Shown: piece after piece, positions 44,156-51,701 of the stretch
Layout of the letters: every line of letters begins with the position of its first letter
How positions within the stretch are numbered: the first letter of the stretch is position 1
Source: Planctomycetota bacterium
GTDB taxonomy: Bacteria > Planctomycetota > UBA1135 > GCA-002686595
Length of the DNA: 64,000 nucleotides
Direction: 5' to 3'
Assembly: GCA_020853575.1 (NCBI GenBank)
Contig: JADYYP010000024.1
Span: 62,001 to 126,000, forward strand
The notes under the pieces: generated by a model
Databases searched by the model: none
Seen by the model: the letters and a program-made list of their open reading frames with translations, nothing else
What the model was told of the DNA's origin: nothing
Program-made: the position numbers and the translations under genes

Positions 44156-44883
44156 GGCGCTCCGCCGTGGCGCTCTTCGGCCGCGCGCCGCAGTGCGCGC
44201 GCTTCGTCGACGACCTCGCGCAGAGTGGCCAGCGCACGGCTCGACAGCTCGCGGCGCGGGCCGCGCTCGTCGTCCGCGTCGCCGAGTCCCGCACCGCCAG
44301 CGCGGCGGCGCAAGTGCCCGAGGATCTCGTCGCGCACCTCGGCCGCGTTCTCGATGCCGGCGAGCGCCACGCCGTGGCCGGTGTTGCCGTGCTTCTGGGC
44401 CTCGACGGACGCGCCTCCGCCCGCGGTGTCGAGCCTGACGTCCGAGATGCCGAACATGCGCTGCAACGGACCCTGCACGATGCGCACGTTCTGGACGTTC
44501 GAGTAGGTGATGGTCTTCTCGTCCACGATCCACGCGCCGTGGCGCACGCGCACCGACTTGTCGGTCAGCACGTAGTAGCGCAGCTCGTAGTCGACGCGCG
44601 CGCAGAAGAACAACACGCTGAACAGCGCCAACACCAGGGCCAGGAGACCGGACGGGATGGCGGCAGCCCACGGCTCCGACGAAAACAGTGCGGCGATGCA
44701 GCCCACGACCAGCAGTCCGCCGAGCACCGCGAACGCGCACAGCAGCGCCAGCACGCTGTAGGTGAAGTACTTCGGGCTGGCGCGCAGCACGCGAACTCTG
44801 TCGTGCGCGCCGCGCGGCGGCTCGGGCGGTGCGCCGTCGACCTTGAACAGGCGCAGGACGAGGCTCTTGGTCGGGCTGTACAT
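44152..44883 (-). CDS. Bacterial PH (bPH2/DUF304-type) membrane protein
   Basis: 243 residues. Two hydrophobic segments (about 41-66 and 74-95) precede a bPH2 domain: YYVLTDKSVRVRHGAWIVDEKTITYSNVQNVRI then GISDVRLDTAGGG, the family's hallmark strands. The C-terminal 60 residues are charged and helical. YdbS/YdbT-like proteins of this type usually occur in pairs in membranes; their role is unknown. Its start is 2 bp after the stop of a second PH gene, and its stop overlaps the radical SAM gene by 4 nt. Confidence 0.82.
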   Translation of the reverse strand: MYSPTKSLVLRLFKVDGAPPEPPRGAHDRVRVLRASPKYFTYSVLALLCAFAVLGGLLVVGCIAALFSSEPWAAAIPSGLLALVLALFSVLFFCARVDYELRYYVLTDKSVRVRHGAWIVDEKTITYSNVQNVRIVQGPLQRMFGISDVRLDTAGGGASVEAQKHGNTGHGVALAGIENAAEVRDEILGHLRRRAGGAGLGDADDERGPRRELSSRALATLREVVDEARALRRAAEERHGGAP

Positions 44884-44885
44884 GG

Positions 44886-45401
44886 CTAGCGCTGGGATTC
44901 GAGCGCGCGGCGCGTCGCGGCCAGCTCGTCGCGCAACGCCACGAGCAACTCACGCGCTTCGTCGCGCGGCTCGGTTTCCGCCGAGTGTGTCGCGAGCGGC
45001 TCGTGCCCGCGCATCCTGCGGTACAGGAAGTCCCGCACGGCCTCGTACTCCGGGCGGCCCTCGACGGTGAGCTCGGCGCGCGACGATCCGGCCGCAGTCT
45101 GGATCTCGACCGTCCCCAAGCCCAGGTAGCGCTCGACGATCGAGCGCGACACGTGGATGTCCTGGATGCGCTTGTAGGTCAGGTGCACTTCCTGGCGGAA
45201 CAGGATGCCCCACGACGCGCTGATGCCGTCCTCTCCGAAGCGATAGCGCAACGTGTGGTACTTGAAGTAGTGCACCAGCCACAGCACCGGGAACATGAAC
45301 ACGCCCGCGAGCGAGCGGATCGTGTACTGCACGAGCAGCCTGGGATGCGGGCGCTCGAGAGCCAGCACCACGGCGTCTTGCTCAGCGGTCGATGCTTCCA
45401 T
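44886..45401 (-). CDS. Second bPH2-type membrane protein, first gene of the operon
   Basis: 171 residues. A single hydrophobic segment (about residues 31-48) is followed by YRFGEDGISASWGILFRQEVHLTYKRIQDIHVSRSIVERYLGLGTVEI, the YdbS-type PH signature, and a helical tail. It pairs with the PH protein encoded next. A TACCGT box sits 7 nt upstream of the ATG, so the operon may start leaderless at this gene. Confidence 0.8.
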   Translation of the reverse strand: MEASTAEQDAVVLALERPHPRLLVQYTIRSLAGVFMFPVLWLVHYFKYHTLRYRFGEDGISASWGILFRQEVHLTYKRIQDIHVSRSIVERYLGLGTVEIQTAAGSSRAELTVEGRPEYEAVRDFLYRRMRGHEPLATHSAETEPRDEARELLVALRDELAATRRALESQR

Positions 45402-45408
45402 TGCCTCT

Positions 45409-45414
45409 ACGGTA
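45409..45414 (-). promoter_or_regulatory. -10-like hexamer TACCGT for the PH/radical SAM/glycosyltransferase operon
   Basis: TACCGT on the minus strand ends 7 nt before the ATG at 45401, placing the expected start site on or next to the ATG. No -35 is evident. Confidence 0.35.
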
Positions 45415-45526
45415 GCGCGTCGAGTGCATCTCGCGCCGCTCTGCGGTCGCCGCAAACGAGCGCGGGCCGGTCGCCCAGCGGCCACCGACCCACGCAGCGC
45501 TCCTCGGGGCGCGTGTCAGGCTCGCC

Positions 45527-47695
45527 TTACGGGCAAACCGCGAACTCGAGTCCGTTCGAGAGGTTGGTGTTGGTCGGCGCACCCGGGTCGCGGAACCAGC
45601 ACTGCGCGTCGACCACCAGGCCGGGGACGAGCGGCTGACCGAGCGCGCCGGGGTTGGCGGCCATGAAGGCCAGCCAATCCGCGGTGATCGAGCCGTTGCA
45701 GGTCGAGGCCGTGCCGCCGGTGTTGAACACGCCCGTGCGTTGAACCGGGATCTTGACGCACAGGAAGCTCGTGCTGCCCGGCGACCACAGGCTCGAGAGG
45801 CGCCCGGAGATTCCGTAGAAGATCAGGCCCTGGCGCTGGCCGGGCAAGGGCCCAACCGTGAAGCTGAAGCCCGAGCTGGCCGCGGCGGAGGGCACGCCGC
45901 TGGCCGAAATGACCGGAACGCAGCCCGCGACAGAGGTGCCCGAGGTGCAGTAGCTCTGCGGAGCCGGGCAGCCCGGTGTGAAGGTCTTCTGCACACTGAC
46001 GGCCACGTTGCCGTGCTCGTCGGTCGCGCGCACGCGGTAGTCGATCACGCCCGAGACGTTGGCCGGGATCTCGCCGCGGAAGAGCTGGCCGCCGGAGAAG
46101 CGCATCGCCACCGAGCTCCAGTTCGCTCCGCCGTTCGTGCTGTACTCGAGCTGCAGCGTGTCGTAGCGCGCGACGTCCCACGACGAGTTGTCGTAGACGT
46201 GCACGCGCACCACGTACGGCCCACCGGGAGAGCTCGGCCCGGTGACTTGCTCGAGGAACGCCAGGCGCGGCGCCGTCGTGTCCGGGATCTGGTTGGTATT
46301 CAGCAGCAGGACTTCGGGTCCGCCGCCGTCATTGGCCACCAAGATGTCGTAATCGCCGTCGTGGTCGATGTCGCTGCCGTCGCACCCCAACCCGGTGAGG
46401 GAATACACGGGCAAGTCGGAGTTGGTGACCTCGACGTGCTGCCAGCTCGGCGCACCCGGGTTGTGGTACAGGCGATCCTGGCCGGAGAAGTTGGCCACGA
46501 AGATGTCCAGGTTGCCGTCGTTGTCGTAGTCGACGAAGTCGCCCTCGTTGTCGTCCGAGCACGAGTTGGGGAGCGTGAACTGGCTGGTGAACACGCCAGA
46601 GCCGTTGTTGCGCGACGTCGAATCACACAGGCCCGGCCAATTGAGCCCGTAGATGTCGAGGTCGTTGTCGTTGTCGAAGTCCCCCATGTCCTGCTCGTAG
46701 TTGCCGCCGCCGGTCACGTCGCCCGTGTGCCCCGAGGCGAACGTCACGTCGCGGAACGCCACGAACGCGCCCGCGTCGCTCAGTCGATTGCGGTACACGC
46801 GCGGCATCTCGTTGCGCGAACCCTGGAGGACGTCGATGTCCAAGTCGCCGTCGAAATCGCCGATCTCGACGCCCAACGGCGTGGCCGCGATGTCCGCGTT
46901 CGCGCCGGTGGTGTTGGTCGTGTCGTGCACCTGCGTGCCCTCGCACCACAGGGCCGGCGAGTTGTTGTTGATCGTGATCCCGTTCAACTGGAATCCGCTG
47001 GGGTTGAACTCCTCGAAGAAGCCCGCGCCGTTGTTGCGGAAGATGCGACTGGGAACGCCGCCGCCGAAGATCCCGCCGTAGGTCGAGTGGTACAGGTCCT
47101 CGTCGCCGTCGTTGTCGAGATCGCCGAACACGCAGTCGCAGGACCAGTCGATGAAGCCGCCCGATGCGAGCACGCTCGTCGGGGCCAGCGAGGAGCGCGA
47201 CGCTCCGTTGTTGACGCCCAGGTTCACCCAGCGCACCGGAGTCTGGTCGCTGAAGAAACCGGAGGCACCGCCCTGTTGGCCGCCCATGTTGATCCACCAA
47301 CGGTTGGTCTGATTGGCGATCGCCGAGGTGTTCGAGACGTACAGGTCGAAGTCGCCGTCGCCGTCGATGTCGACGAAGTCCATGTCGCGGCTGTCGTCGA
47401 GCACGACCGGAAAGCGTGTCGCGGTGCGGTCCGCGAAGAACCCGAGCGTGCCACCGGCCTCGAAGCCTCGGTTGAACCAGATCTTGTTCTGGTCGTCGCC
47501 CCCATCCCCGCCCTCGGCGACCACGGCGTCGCGATCACCGTCCCCGTCCACGTCCGCAAAATCGACGTTCTCGGTGAAGCCGCCGTTGTTCGGGATGCGC
47601 GACGCGCCGTCGACATAGGTCTGGGCCCATGCGCTCGACGCCCCGAGCGCAGCCACTGCGGTGACGAAACCCCAATGCCAACGAACACGCACCAT
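45527..47695 (-). CDS. Secreted FG-GAP/VCBS repeat protein with shared C-terminal module (copy 1)
   Basis: 722 residues. Signal peptide ending SSAWAQ near residue 25. Residues 35-450 carry about seven FG-GAP-type repeats, each with a Ca-binding DxDxDG-like loop (DVDGDGDRD, DIDGDGDFD, DLDNDGDED, DFDNDNDLD and others), expected to form a seven-bladed propeller. Residues about 470-575 look like an immunoglobulin-type sandwich (YVVRVHVYDNSSWDVAR, IDYRVRATDEHGNV). Residues 582-722 are the shared module: YCTSGTSVAGC, FYG, FLCVKIP, CNGS, WFRDPGAP, NLSNGLEF. AGAGGTGA precedes the ATG. It is a paralogue of the next gene; the propeller suggests surface binding. Function is not known. Confidence 0.78.
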   Translation of the reverse strand: MVRVRWHWGFVTAVAALGASSAWAQTYVDGASRIPNNGGFTENVDFADVDGDGDRDAVVAEGGDGGDDQNKIWFNRGFEAGGTLGFFADRTATRFPVVLDDSRDMDFVDIDGDGDFDLYVSNTSAIANQTNRWWINMGGQQGGASGFFSDQTPVRWVNLGVNNGASRSSLAPTSVLASGGFIDWSCDCVFGDLDNDGDEDLYHSTYGGIFGGGVPSRIFRNNGAGFFEEFNPSGFQLNGITINNNSPALWCEGTQVHDTTNTTGANADIAATPLGVEIGDFDGDLDIDVLQGSRNEMPRVYRNRLSDAGAFVAFRDVTFASGHTGDVTGGGNYEQDMGDFDNDNDLDIYGLNWPGLCDSTSRNNGSGVFTSQFTLPNSCSDDNEGDFVDYDNDGNLDIFVANFSGQDRLYHNPGAPSWQHVEVTNSDLPVYSLTGLGCDGSDIDHDGDYDILVANDGGGPEVLLLNTNQIPDTTAPRLAFLEQVTGPSSPGGPYVVRVHVYDNSSWDVARYDTLQLEYSTNGGANWSSVAMRFSGGQLFRGEIPANVSGVIDYRVRATDEHGNVAVSVQKTFTPGCPAPQSYCTSGTSVAGCVPVISASGVPSAAASSGFSFTVGPLPGQRQGLIFYGISGRLSSLWSPGSTSFLCVKIPVQRTGVFNTGGTASTCNGSITADWLAFMAANPGALGQPLVPGLVVDAQCWFRDPGAPTNTNLSNGLEFAVCP

Positions 47696-47922
47696 CACGA
47701 TCACCTCTCGAGACCAACCGACGACCGACACCAGAGACCAGGAATTTCCGCGGGCCAGCGGTGAGCACGAGGGAGGGAGCGGACCGCGGATTCGACCCAT
47801 GGGACGATAACCGCTGACGCCGAGTTCGGCGATTCGGCGTGCGCCATTTCCCCGCTTCGCGCGTTCGACGACACACATCCGATCGAGGGCAACAACGACA
47901 CACGCGCTGCTCCACCAAGCGC

Positions 47923-47954
47923 GACGAGCGGCACCCCGAGGGGTACCGCTCGTC
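47923..47954 (-). terminator. 14-bp hairpin behind the second FG-GAP gene
   Basis: Arms 47923-47936 and 47941-47954 pair over 14 bp with one mismatch around a CGAG loop. It lies 26 nt past the stop at 47981 on the minus strand. There is no U-tract, as with the hairpin at 10540. Confidence 0.5.
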
Positions 47955-47980
47955 ATGTGATCAGCCTCGCGTTCCCGCGA

Positions 47981-50140
47981 TCAGGGACACACGATGAACT
48001 CCAGCCCGTTGGACAGGTTGGTCGTTGCCGGAGCGCCCGGGTCGCGGAACCACGCCTGCATGTTGATCACCTGTCCGGCGCTCAGCGGTTGGCCGAGCGC
48101 GCCGGGGTGCGTGAACATGAAGCTGTTCCAATCGATCACCAGCGAGCCATTGCAGGCGCTCGCGGTGCCGCCGGTGTTCATCGAGGTCATGCGCTGCACC
48201 GGCGCCTTGACGCACAGGAAGCTGCTGCTGCCCGGCGCCCACACGGACGCGGCGCGACCGTGGGTACCGTAGAAGAAGAGCGCGTTCTTCTGGCCTTCGA
48301 CGTTGGACGTCGTCACCGAGAAACCGGAGGCAGCCGTCGCGCTCGGAGTGCCGCTCGCGGCCATCGAGGCGTTGCACCCGCTGCTGGTCGTTCCCGCGGT
48401 GCAGTACGTGGTCGCTCCCGCCGCGCATCCGGCGACGAAGCTCTTGGTGATCGAGCTGCCGGTGTTGCCGTGGCGATCGGTGGCTACCACTTGGTACTCG
48501 ACCGTTCCCACCAGCGTTCCGGGGATCACTCCGCGCCAGATCTGGCCTTCGCTGGCGTGCATCGGCACGCTGACGAACGCACCGGGAACGACGCGGTACT
48601 TCAGGCTGACCGTCGCATACCACGTGTAGTAGTAGGGTGCGTTGTCGTAGACCTGCACGCGCACCACGGTCGGCGTCACGCTCGCGCTGCGGTTGGGCGC
48701 TTGCTCGAGATTGACGCAGCGCGGCGCGAAGGTGTCCGCGGTGTTGGTGGTGTTGCGGAAGTAGTACTCCGCGCCTCCAGCGTCGACCGCGACCATCACG
48801 TCGGTGTCACCGTCGTCGTCCAGGTCTGCGCAGTCGGCGTCGAGCTGCGACGAAAAGGCGGTGTTGCTGGGCAACTGATTGGTGACGTTGGTGTGCGAGA
48901 ACCCGGCGCCCGAGAGGTTGTTGCGGTAGAGCCGGTCCTGGCCCGAGAAGTTGGCGATGTACAGGTCGAGGTCACCGTCGTTGTCGTAGTCGAAGAAGTC
49001 GCCCTCGTTGTCGTCGGCGTTCGAGCCCGAGAGCGTCTGCAGGTTGGCGAACACGCCCGAGCCATTGTTGGTCAAGGTGATGTCGTTGAACGTGAGCCCG
49101 CCCTGCAGCCAGTTGAGCCCGTAGACATCGAGGTCGTTGTCGCCATCGCAGTCGCCCATTTCCTGCTCGTAGTGACCATTGCCGGTCGAGTAGTTCGCCG
49201 GGAACACCGCCCCGGTCACGTCGCGGAAGGCCAACGCTCCGGTCTCGAGCAGGTTGCGGAACATGCGCGGCTTCTCCTGGCGAGCGCCGTGCAGGATGTC
49301 GAGGTCCAGGTCGCCGTCGATGTCGCCCAAGTCGGCGTCGAGCGCCGAGCTCGCAATGTCGCAGTTCAGGCCGGTGGAGTTGACCGTGTCCGCGGCCTGC
49401 GTGCCCTGGCACCACACGCCGGGGACGCCGTTGGTGATCGTCTGCGCCGGAAGCTGGTAGCCGGACGGATTGAACTCCGAGAAGGACCCCGCTGTGTTCA
49501 GGAATAGCCGCGTCGGTACCTGACCACCGAAGATGCCGCCGTAGCTGGTGTGCAACAGGTCGAGGTCGCCGTCGTTGTCGAGGTCGCCGAAATCGCAGTC
49601 GCACGAAAAGTCGATGAACCCGCCGCTGCCGAGCACTTGCCCCGGCGCGACCGACGAGCCCGGGCCTCCGATGCCCGACCAGTGGGCCGCCGTCTGATCG
49701 ACGTAGAAGCCGCCCCCGGAGTTGATCCACCAGCGGTTCGACTGCGGCGAAATCGCCGACGTGTTCGAGACGTAGATGTCGAGGTCGCCGTCGTTGTCGA
49801 GGTCGACGAACTCGATGTCGCGGCTCTGGTCGAGCAGGGTGGGGAACTGCGTCGCCGTGCGATCGACGAACACCCCCAAAGTGCCGCCGGGCTCGAATCC
49901 GCGGTTGATCCAGATGCGGTTCTGCTCGCCACCGGCGTCGCCACCGTCGGCCAGCACGGCATCGAGGTCGCCGTCGCCGTCGACGTCGCCGAAGTCGACG
50001 TTTTCCGTGTACCCGATCGAGGCGTTGGGGAACGAGCTCGTGGCGTTGGTGAAAATCACCTGGGCGTGCGCAAGGGTGCCGAGCACCGCCACGGCGCCCG
50101 TCAGGGCGCTTTGGCGGGCCAGGCGGAGGAGCCGGGCCAT
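47981..50140 (-). CDS. Secreted FG-GAP/VCBS repeat protein with shared C-terminal module (copy 2)
   Basis: 719 residues, collinear over its whole length with the protein at 45527-47695: signal peptide ending LAHAQ, the same TENVDF-DVDGDGD opening, about seven Ca-binding DxDxDG repeats, an Ig-like sandwich (VVRVQVYDNAPYYY, VEYQVVATDRHGN) and the C-terminal module at 579-719 (YCTAGTTSSGC, FYG, FLCVKAP, CNGS, WFRDPGAP, NLSNGLEF). Conservation by eye is well over half. The two genes lie in tandem, which indicates duplication followed by divergence. The start at 50140 begins the signal peptide. Binding partner and function are unknown. Confidence 0.78.
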   Translation of the reverse strand: MARLLRLARQSALTGAVAVLGTLAHAQVIFTNATSSFPNASIGYTENVDFGDVDGDGDLDAVLADGGDAGGEQNRIWINRGFEPGGTLGVFVDRTATQFPTLLDQSRDIEFVDLDNDGDLDIYVSNTSAISPQSNRWWINSGGGFYVDQTAAHWSGIGGPGSSVAPGQVLGSGGFIDFSCDCDFGDLDNDGDLDLLHTSYGGIFGGQVPTRLFLNTAGSFSEFNPSGYQLPAQTITNGVPGVWCQGTQAADTVNSTGLNCDIASSALDADLGDIDGDLDLDILHGARQEKPRMFRNLLETGALAFRDVTGAVFPANYSTGNGHYEQEMGDCDGDNDLDVYGLNWLQGGLTFNDITLTNNGSGVFANLQTLSGSNADDNEGDFFDYDNDGDLDLYIANFSGQDRLYRNNLSGAGFSHTNVTNQLPSNTAFSSQLDADCADLDDDGDTDVMVAVDAGGAEYYFRNTTNTADTFAPRCVNLEQAPNRSASVTPTVVRVQVYDNAPYYYTWYATVSLKYRVVPGAFVSVPMHASEGQIWRGVIPGTLVGTVEYQVVATDRHGNTGSSITKSFVAGCAAGATTYCTAGTTSSGCNASMAASGTPSATAASGFSVTTSNVEGQKNALFFYGTHGRAASVWAPGSSSFLCVKAPVQRMTSMNTGGTASACNGSLVIDWNSFMFTHPGALGQPLSAGQVINMQAWFRDPGAPATTNLSNGLEFIVCP

Positions 50141-50310
50141 GCTGTGGTTCTCTCGAGGTGCGGACTGAGGGGCTGCTCCCCGACGCGGCAAACCTCCGCG
50201 CCCCGCGAAACAAACCACCGCGATCGCGCTGAGGACGCGACCCGCGGTGTGTTCCGCGACCGGTTGGGAAGTCGTATGCGACCGACTCCACCGACCCGGG
50301 AAGACCCCGA

Positions 50311-50316
50311 AGTATA
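50311..50316 (-). promoter_or_regulatory. -10-like hexamer TATACT
   Basis: TATACT on the minus strand, about 170 nt upstream of the FG-GAP gene at 50140, in the 243-bp gap below the 50384 gene. No clear -35. This gap is otherwise without recognisable signals. Confidence 0.3.
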
Positions 50317-50383
50317 GACGGCTGCGAGCCGCTGCGGGTAGACGATCGCCGCGCGCTCCGGGTTCCGCGGGTTTGGCCGCGCT

Positions 50384-50590
50384 TCAGCGCGAGCCGAGCT
50401 TGCGCTCGAGGGCGACGCCGACGAGGAACAGCGCGCCGCCCAGGAACAGGCCCTTGAACTCGTAGGCCATCGATTCGAGCCCCTGGCCGCCCAGCCCCAG
50501 GCTCATCGAGAAGAAAACTCCCACCAAGACGATCACCATCCCCACGCCCTCCAGGGTCTTGGCGACCCACCACAGCACGCGAACGTTCAT
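50384..50590 (-). CDS. Small two-helix membrane protein
   Basis: 68 residues: an N-terminal VRVLWWVAKTLEGVGMVIVLVGVFFSM helix, a Gly-rich turn and a second helix with LFLGGALFLVGVALE, ending in RKLGSR. Its ATG overlaps the stop of the GT9 gene by 4 nt, so it is co-translated with it. I know no family for it; a role with the heptosyltransferase-like enzyme at the membrane is only suggested by position. Confidence 0.6.
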   Translation of the reverse strand: MNVRVLWWVAKTLEGVGMVIVLVGVFFSMSLGLGGQGLESMAYEFKGLFLGGALFLVGVALERKLGSR

Positions 50591-51639
50591 CGCGAAACGT
50601 GCGCGAGCTGGCGCAGCACCGCATCGGCCACGCGCTCGGGCGTCAGGCTGGAGGTGTCCGCGTCGGGCTTGTAGGAGCAGTAATCGGGCGCGGTGCTGAC
50701 CACCTTTTCGCCCAGGCCGTACATCTCGATCTCCGCGGCGGAGGTCGGTGCGAAGAACGCGACGCAGCGTACGTTGCGCGCGAGCGCCACGTGCAGCGCC
50801 AGGCTGTCGCTGGTCACGAGCAGGTCGCAGCGCGCGACCAGGGCCGCGAATTCGAGCAGCGCATTGTCGACGCCCGCGTCCGCGACGCGCACGCGTTCGC
50901 GCAGCAGGCCCGCGATGCGCGTGTTGCGCTCGCGCTCGTCGGCGCCTCCGAAGAGCACGAACGTGACGCGACCTCCCAGCGCACGCGAGACGCGCTCGGC
51001 AACGTCCGCGGTGCACTCCGGTGTGAGCATTTTCGAACGCCAGCGACCACCGGCACCGGTGTTGAGCCCGACCAGCGGCACGCCCGCGGCCGGCGCGTGG
51101 CGCTCGAAGAAGGCGCGCGCGAAATCCGCATGGCGCGGCTCGAATTCGAGCTCCGGCTTGCCCATCGGCAGCCCGAGCATCGAGGTCAGGATCTCCGGGT
51201 GGCTCCGACGGTTGTCGACCTTCATGCGGTCGGCGACCTGCTTGCCGTGCACCGAGAGCAAGCCCATGTCGAACCACGGTCCGACGTCCGGCGTGTACAC
51301 GCGCGCGCCGCCGGGAGCGAGGTGCGCGCCGGAGAGTCGCTCGGTCGTCAGCGCCGAAGCGAGCGCGCACAGCGGTTCTTCGTCGTCGAGCGAGATCACG
51401 CGCGCCCAATGGGTTCGAGCGAGCTTCTCGCGCACGCTCGCGCAGCTCGCGGGCGACTTGGCGTCGAGCGCCACGACCTCGGCCACCAGTCGGTGCAGGC
51501 GCACCAGGTCCAGCGCGCCGCTGGCCGTGACCCACGTCACGCGCGCTCCGGGGTGCACGCTGTGCAGCCCGGGGAGGATCGCGGTGGTGCGCACGACGTC
51601 GCCGAGTGCGCCGGTCTTGAGGACGAGGATCGGAACCAA
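50587..51639 (-). CDS. Glycosyltransferase family 9 (heptosyltransferase-like)
   Basis: 350 residues from a TTG at 51639. The frame continues upstream (GTG at 51693), but MVPILVLKTGALGDVVRTTAILPGL is the canonical GT9 opening, so I prefer the TTG. Family signs: the GALGDV loop with the catalytic Asp, PLVGLNTGAGGRWRSKMLTPE, TFVLFGGADERERN, and VTSDSLALHVALARNVRCVAFFAPTS near the C-terminus. It transfers ADP-heptose to the LPS inner core, or a related sugar. It lies between an AOR-MoaD fusion 62 bp upstream and a small membrane protein downstream (4-nt overlap). With hldE, hldD and lpxK in the same window it fits LPS core assembly. Confidence 0.82.
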   Translation of the reverse strand: MVPILVLKTGALGDVVRTTAILPGLHSVHPGARVTWVTASGALDLVRLHRLVAEVVALDAKSPASCASVREKLARTHWARVISLDDEEPLCALASALTTERLSGAHLAPGGARVYTPDVGPWFDMGLLSVHGKQVADRMKVDNRRSHPEILTSMLGLPMGKPELEFEPRHADFARAFFERHAPAAGVPLVGLNTGAGGRWRSKMLTPECTADVAERVSRALGGRVTFVLFGGADERERNTRIAGLLRERVRVADAGVDNALLEFAALVARCDLLVTSDSLALHVALARNVRCVAFFAPTSAAEIEMYGLGEKVVSTAPDYCSYKPDADTSSLTPERVADAVLRQLAHVSR

Positions 51640-51701
51640 GGTCGGAGGGTTGTAGTGTCGGACCCGCGCGCCGAGCAACTGGAGAGTGCGCACTTCGCGC
51701 T

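Noticed and set aside
46300..49960. Repeated GTCGCCGTCGTTGTC-like strings that could look like a CRISPR or tandem repeat array
   Set aside because: They are codon-level repeats of the Ca-binding Asp-Asn-Asp-Gly-Asp loops inside the two FG-GAP genes, in frame and with irregular spacing, not repeats with unique spacers.
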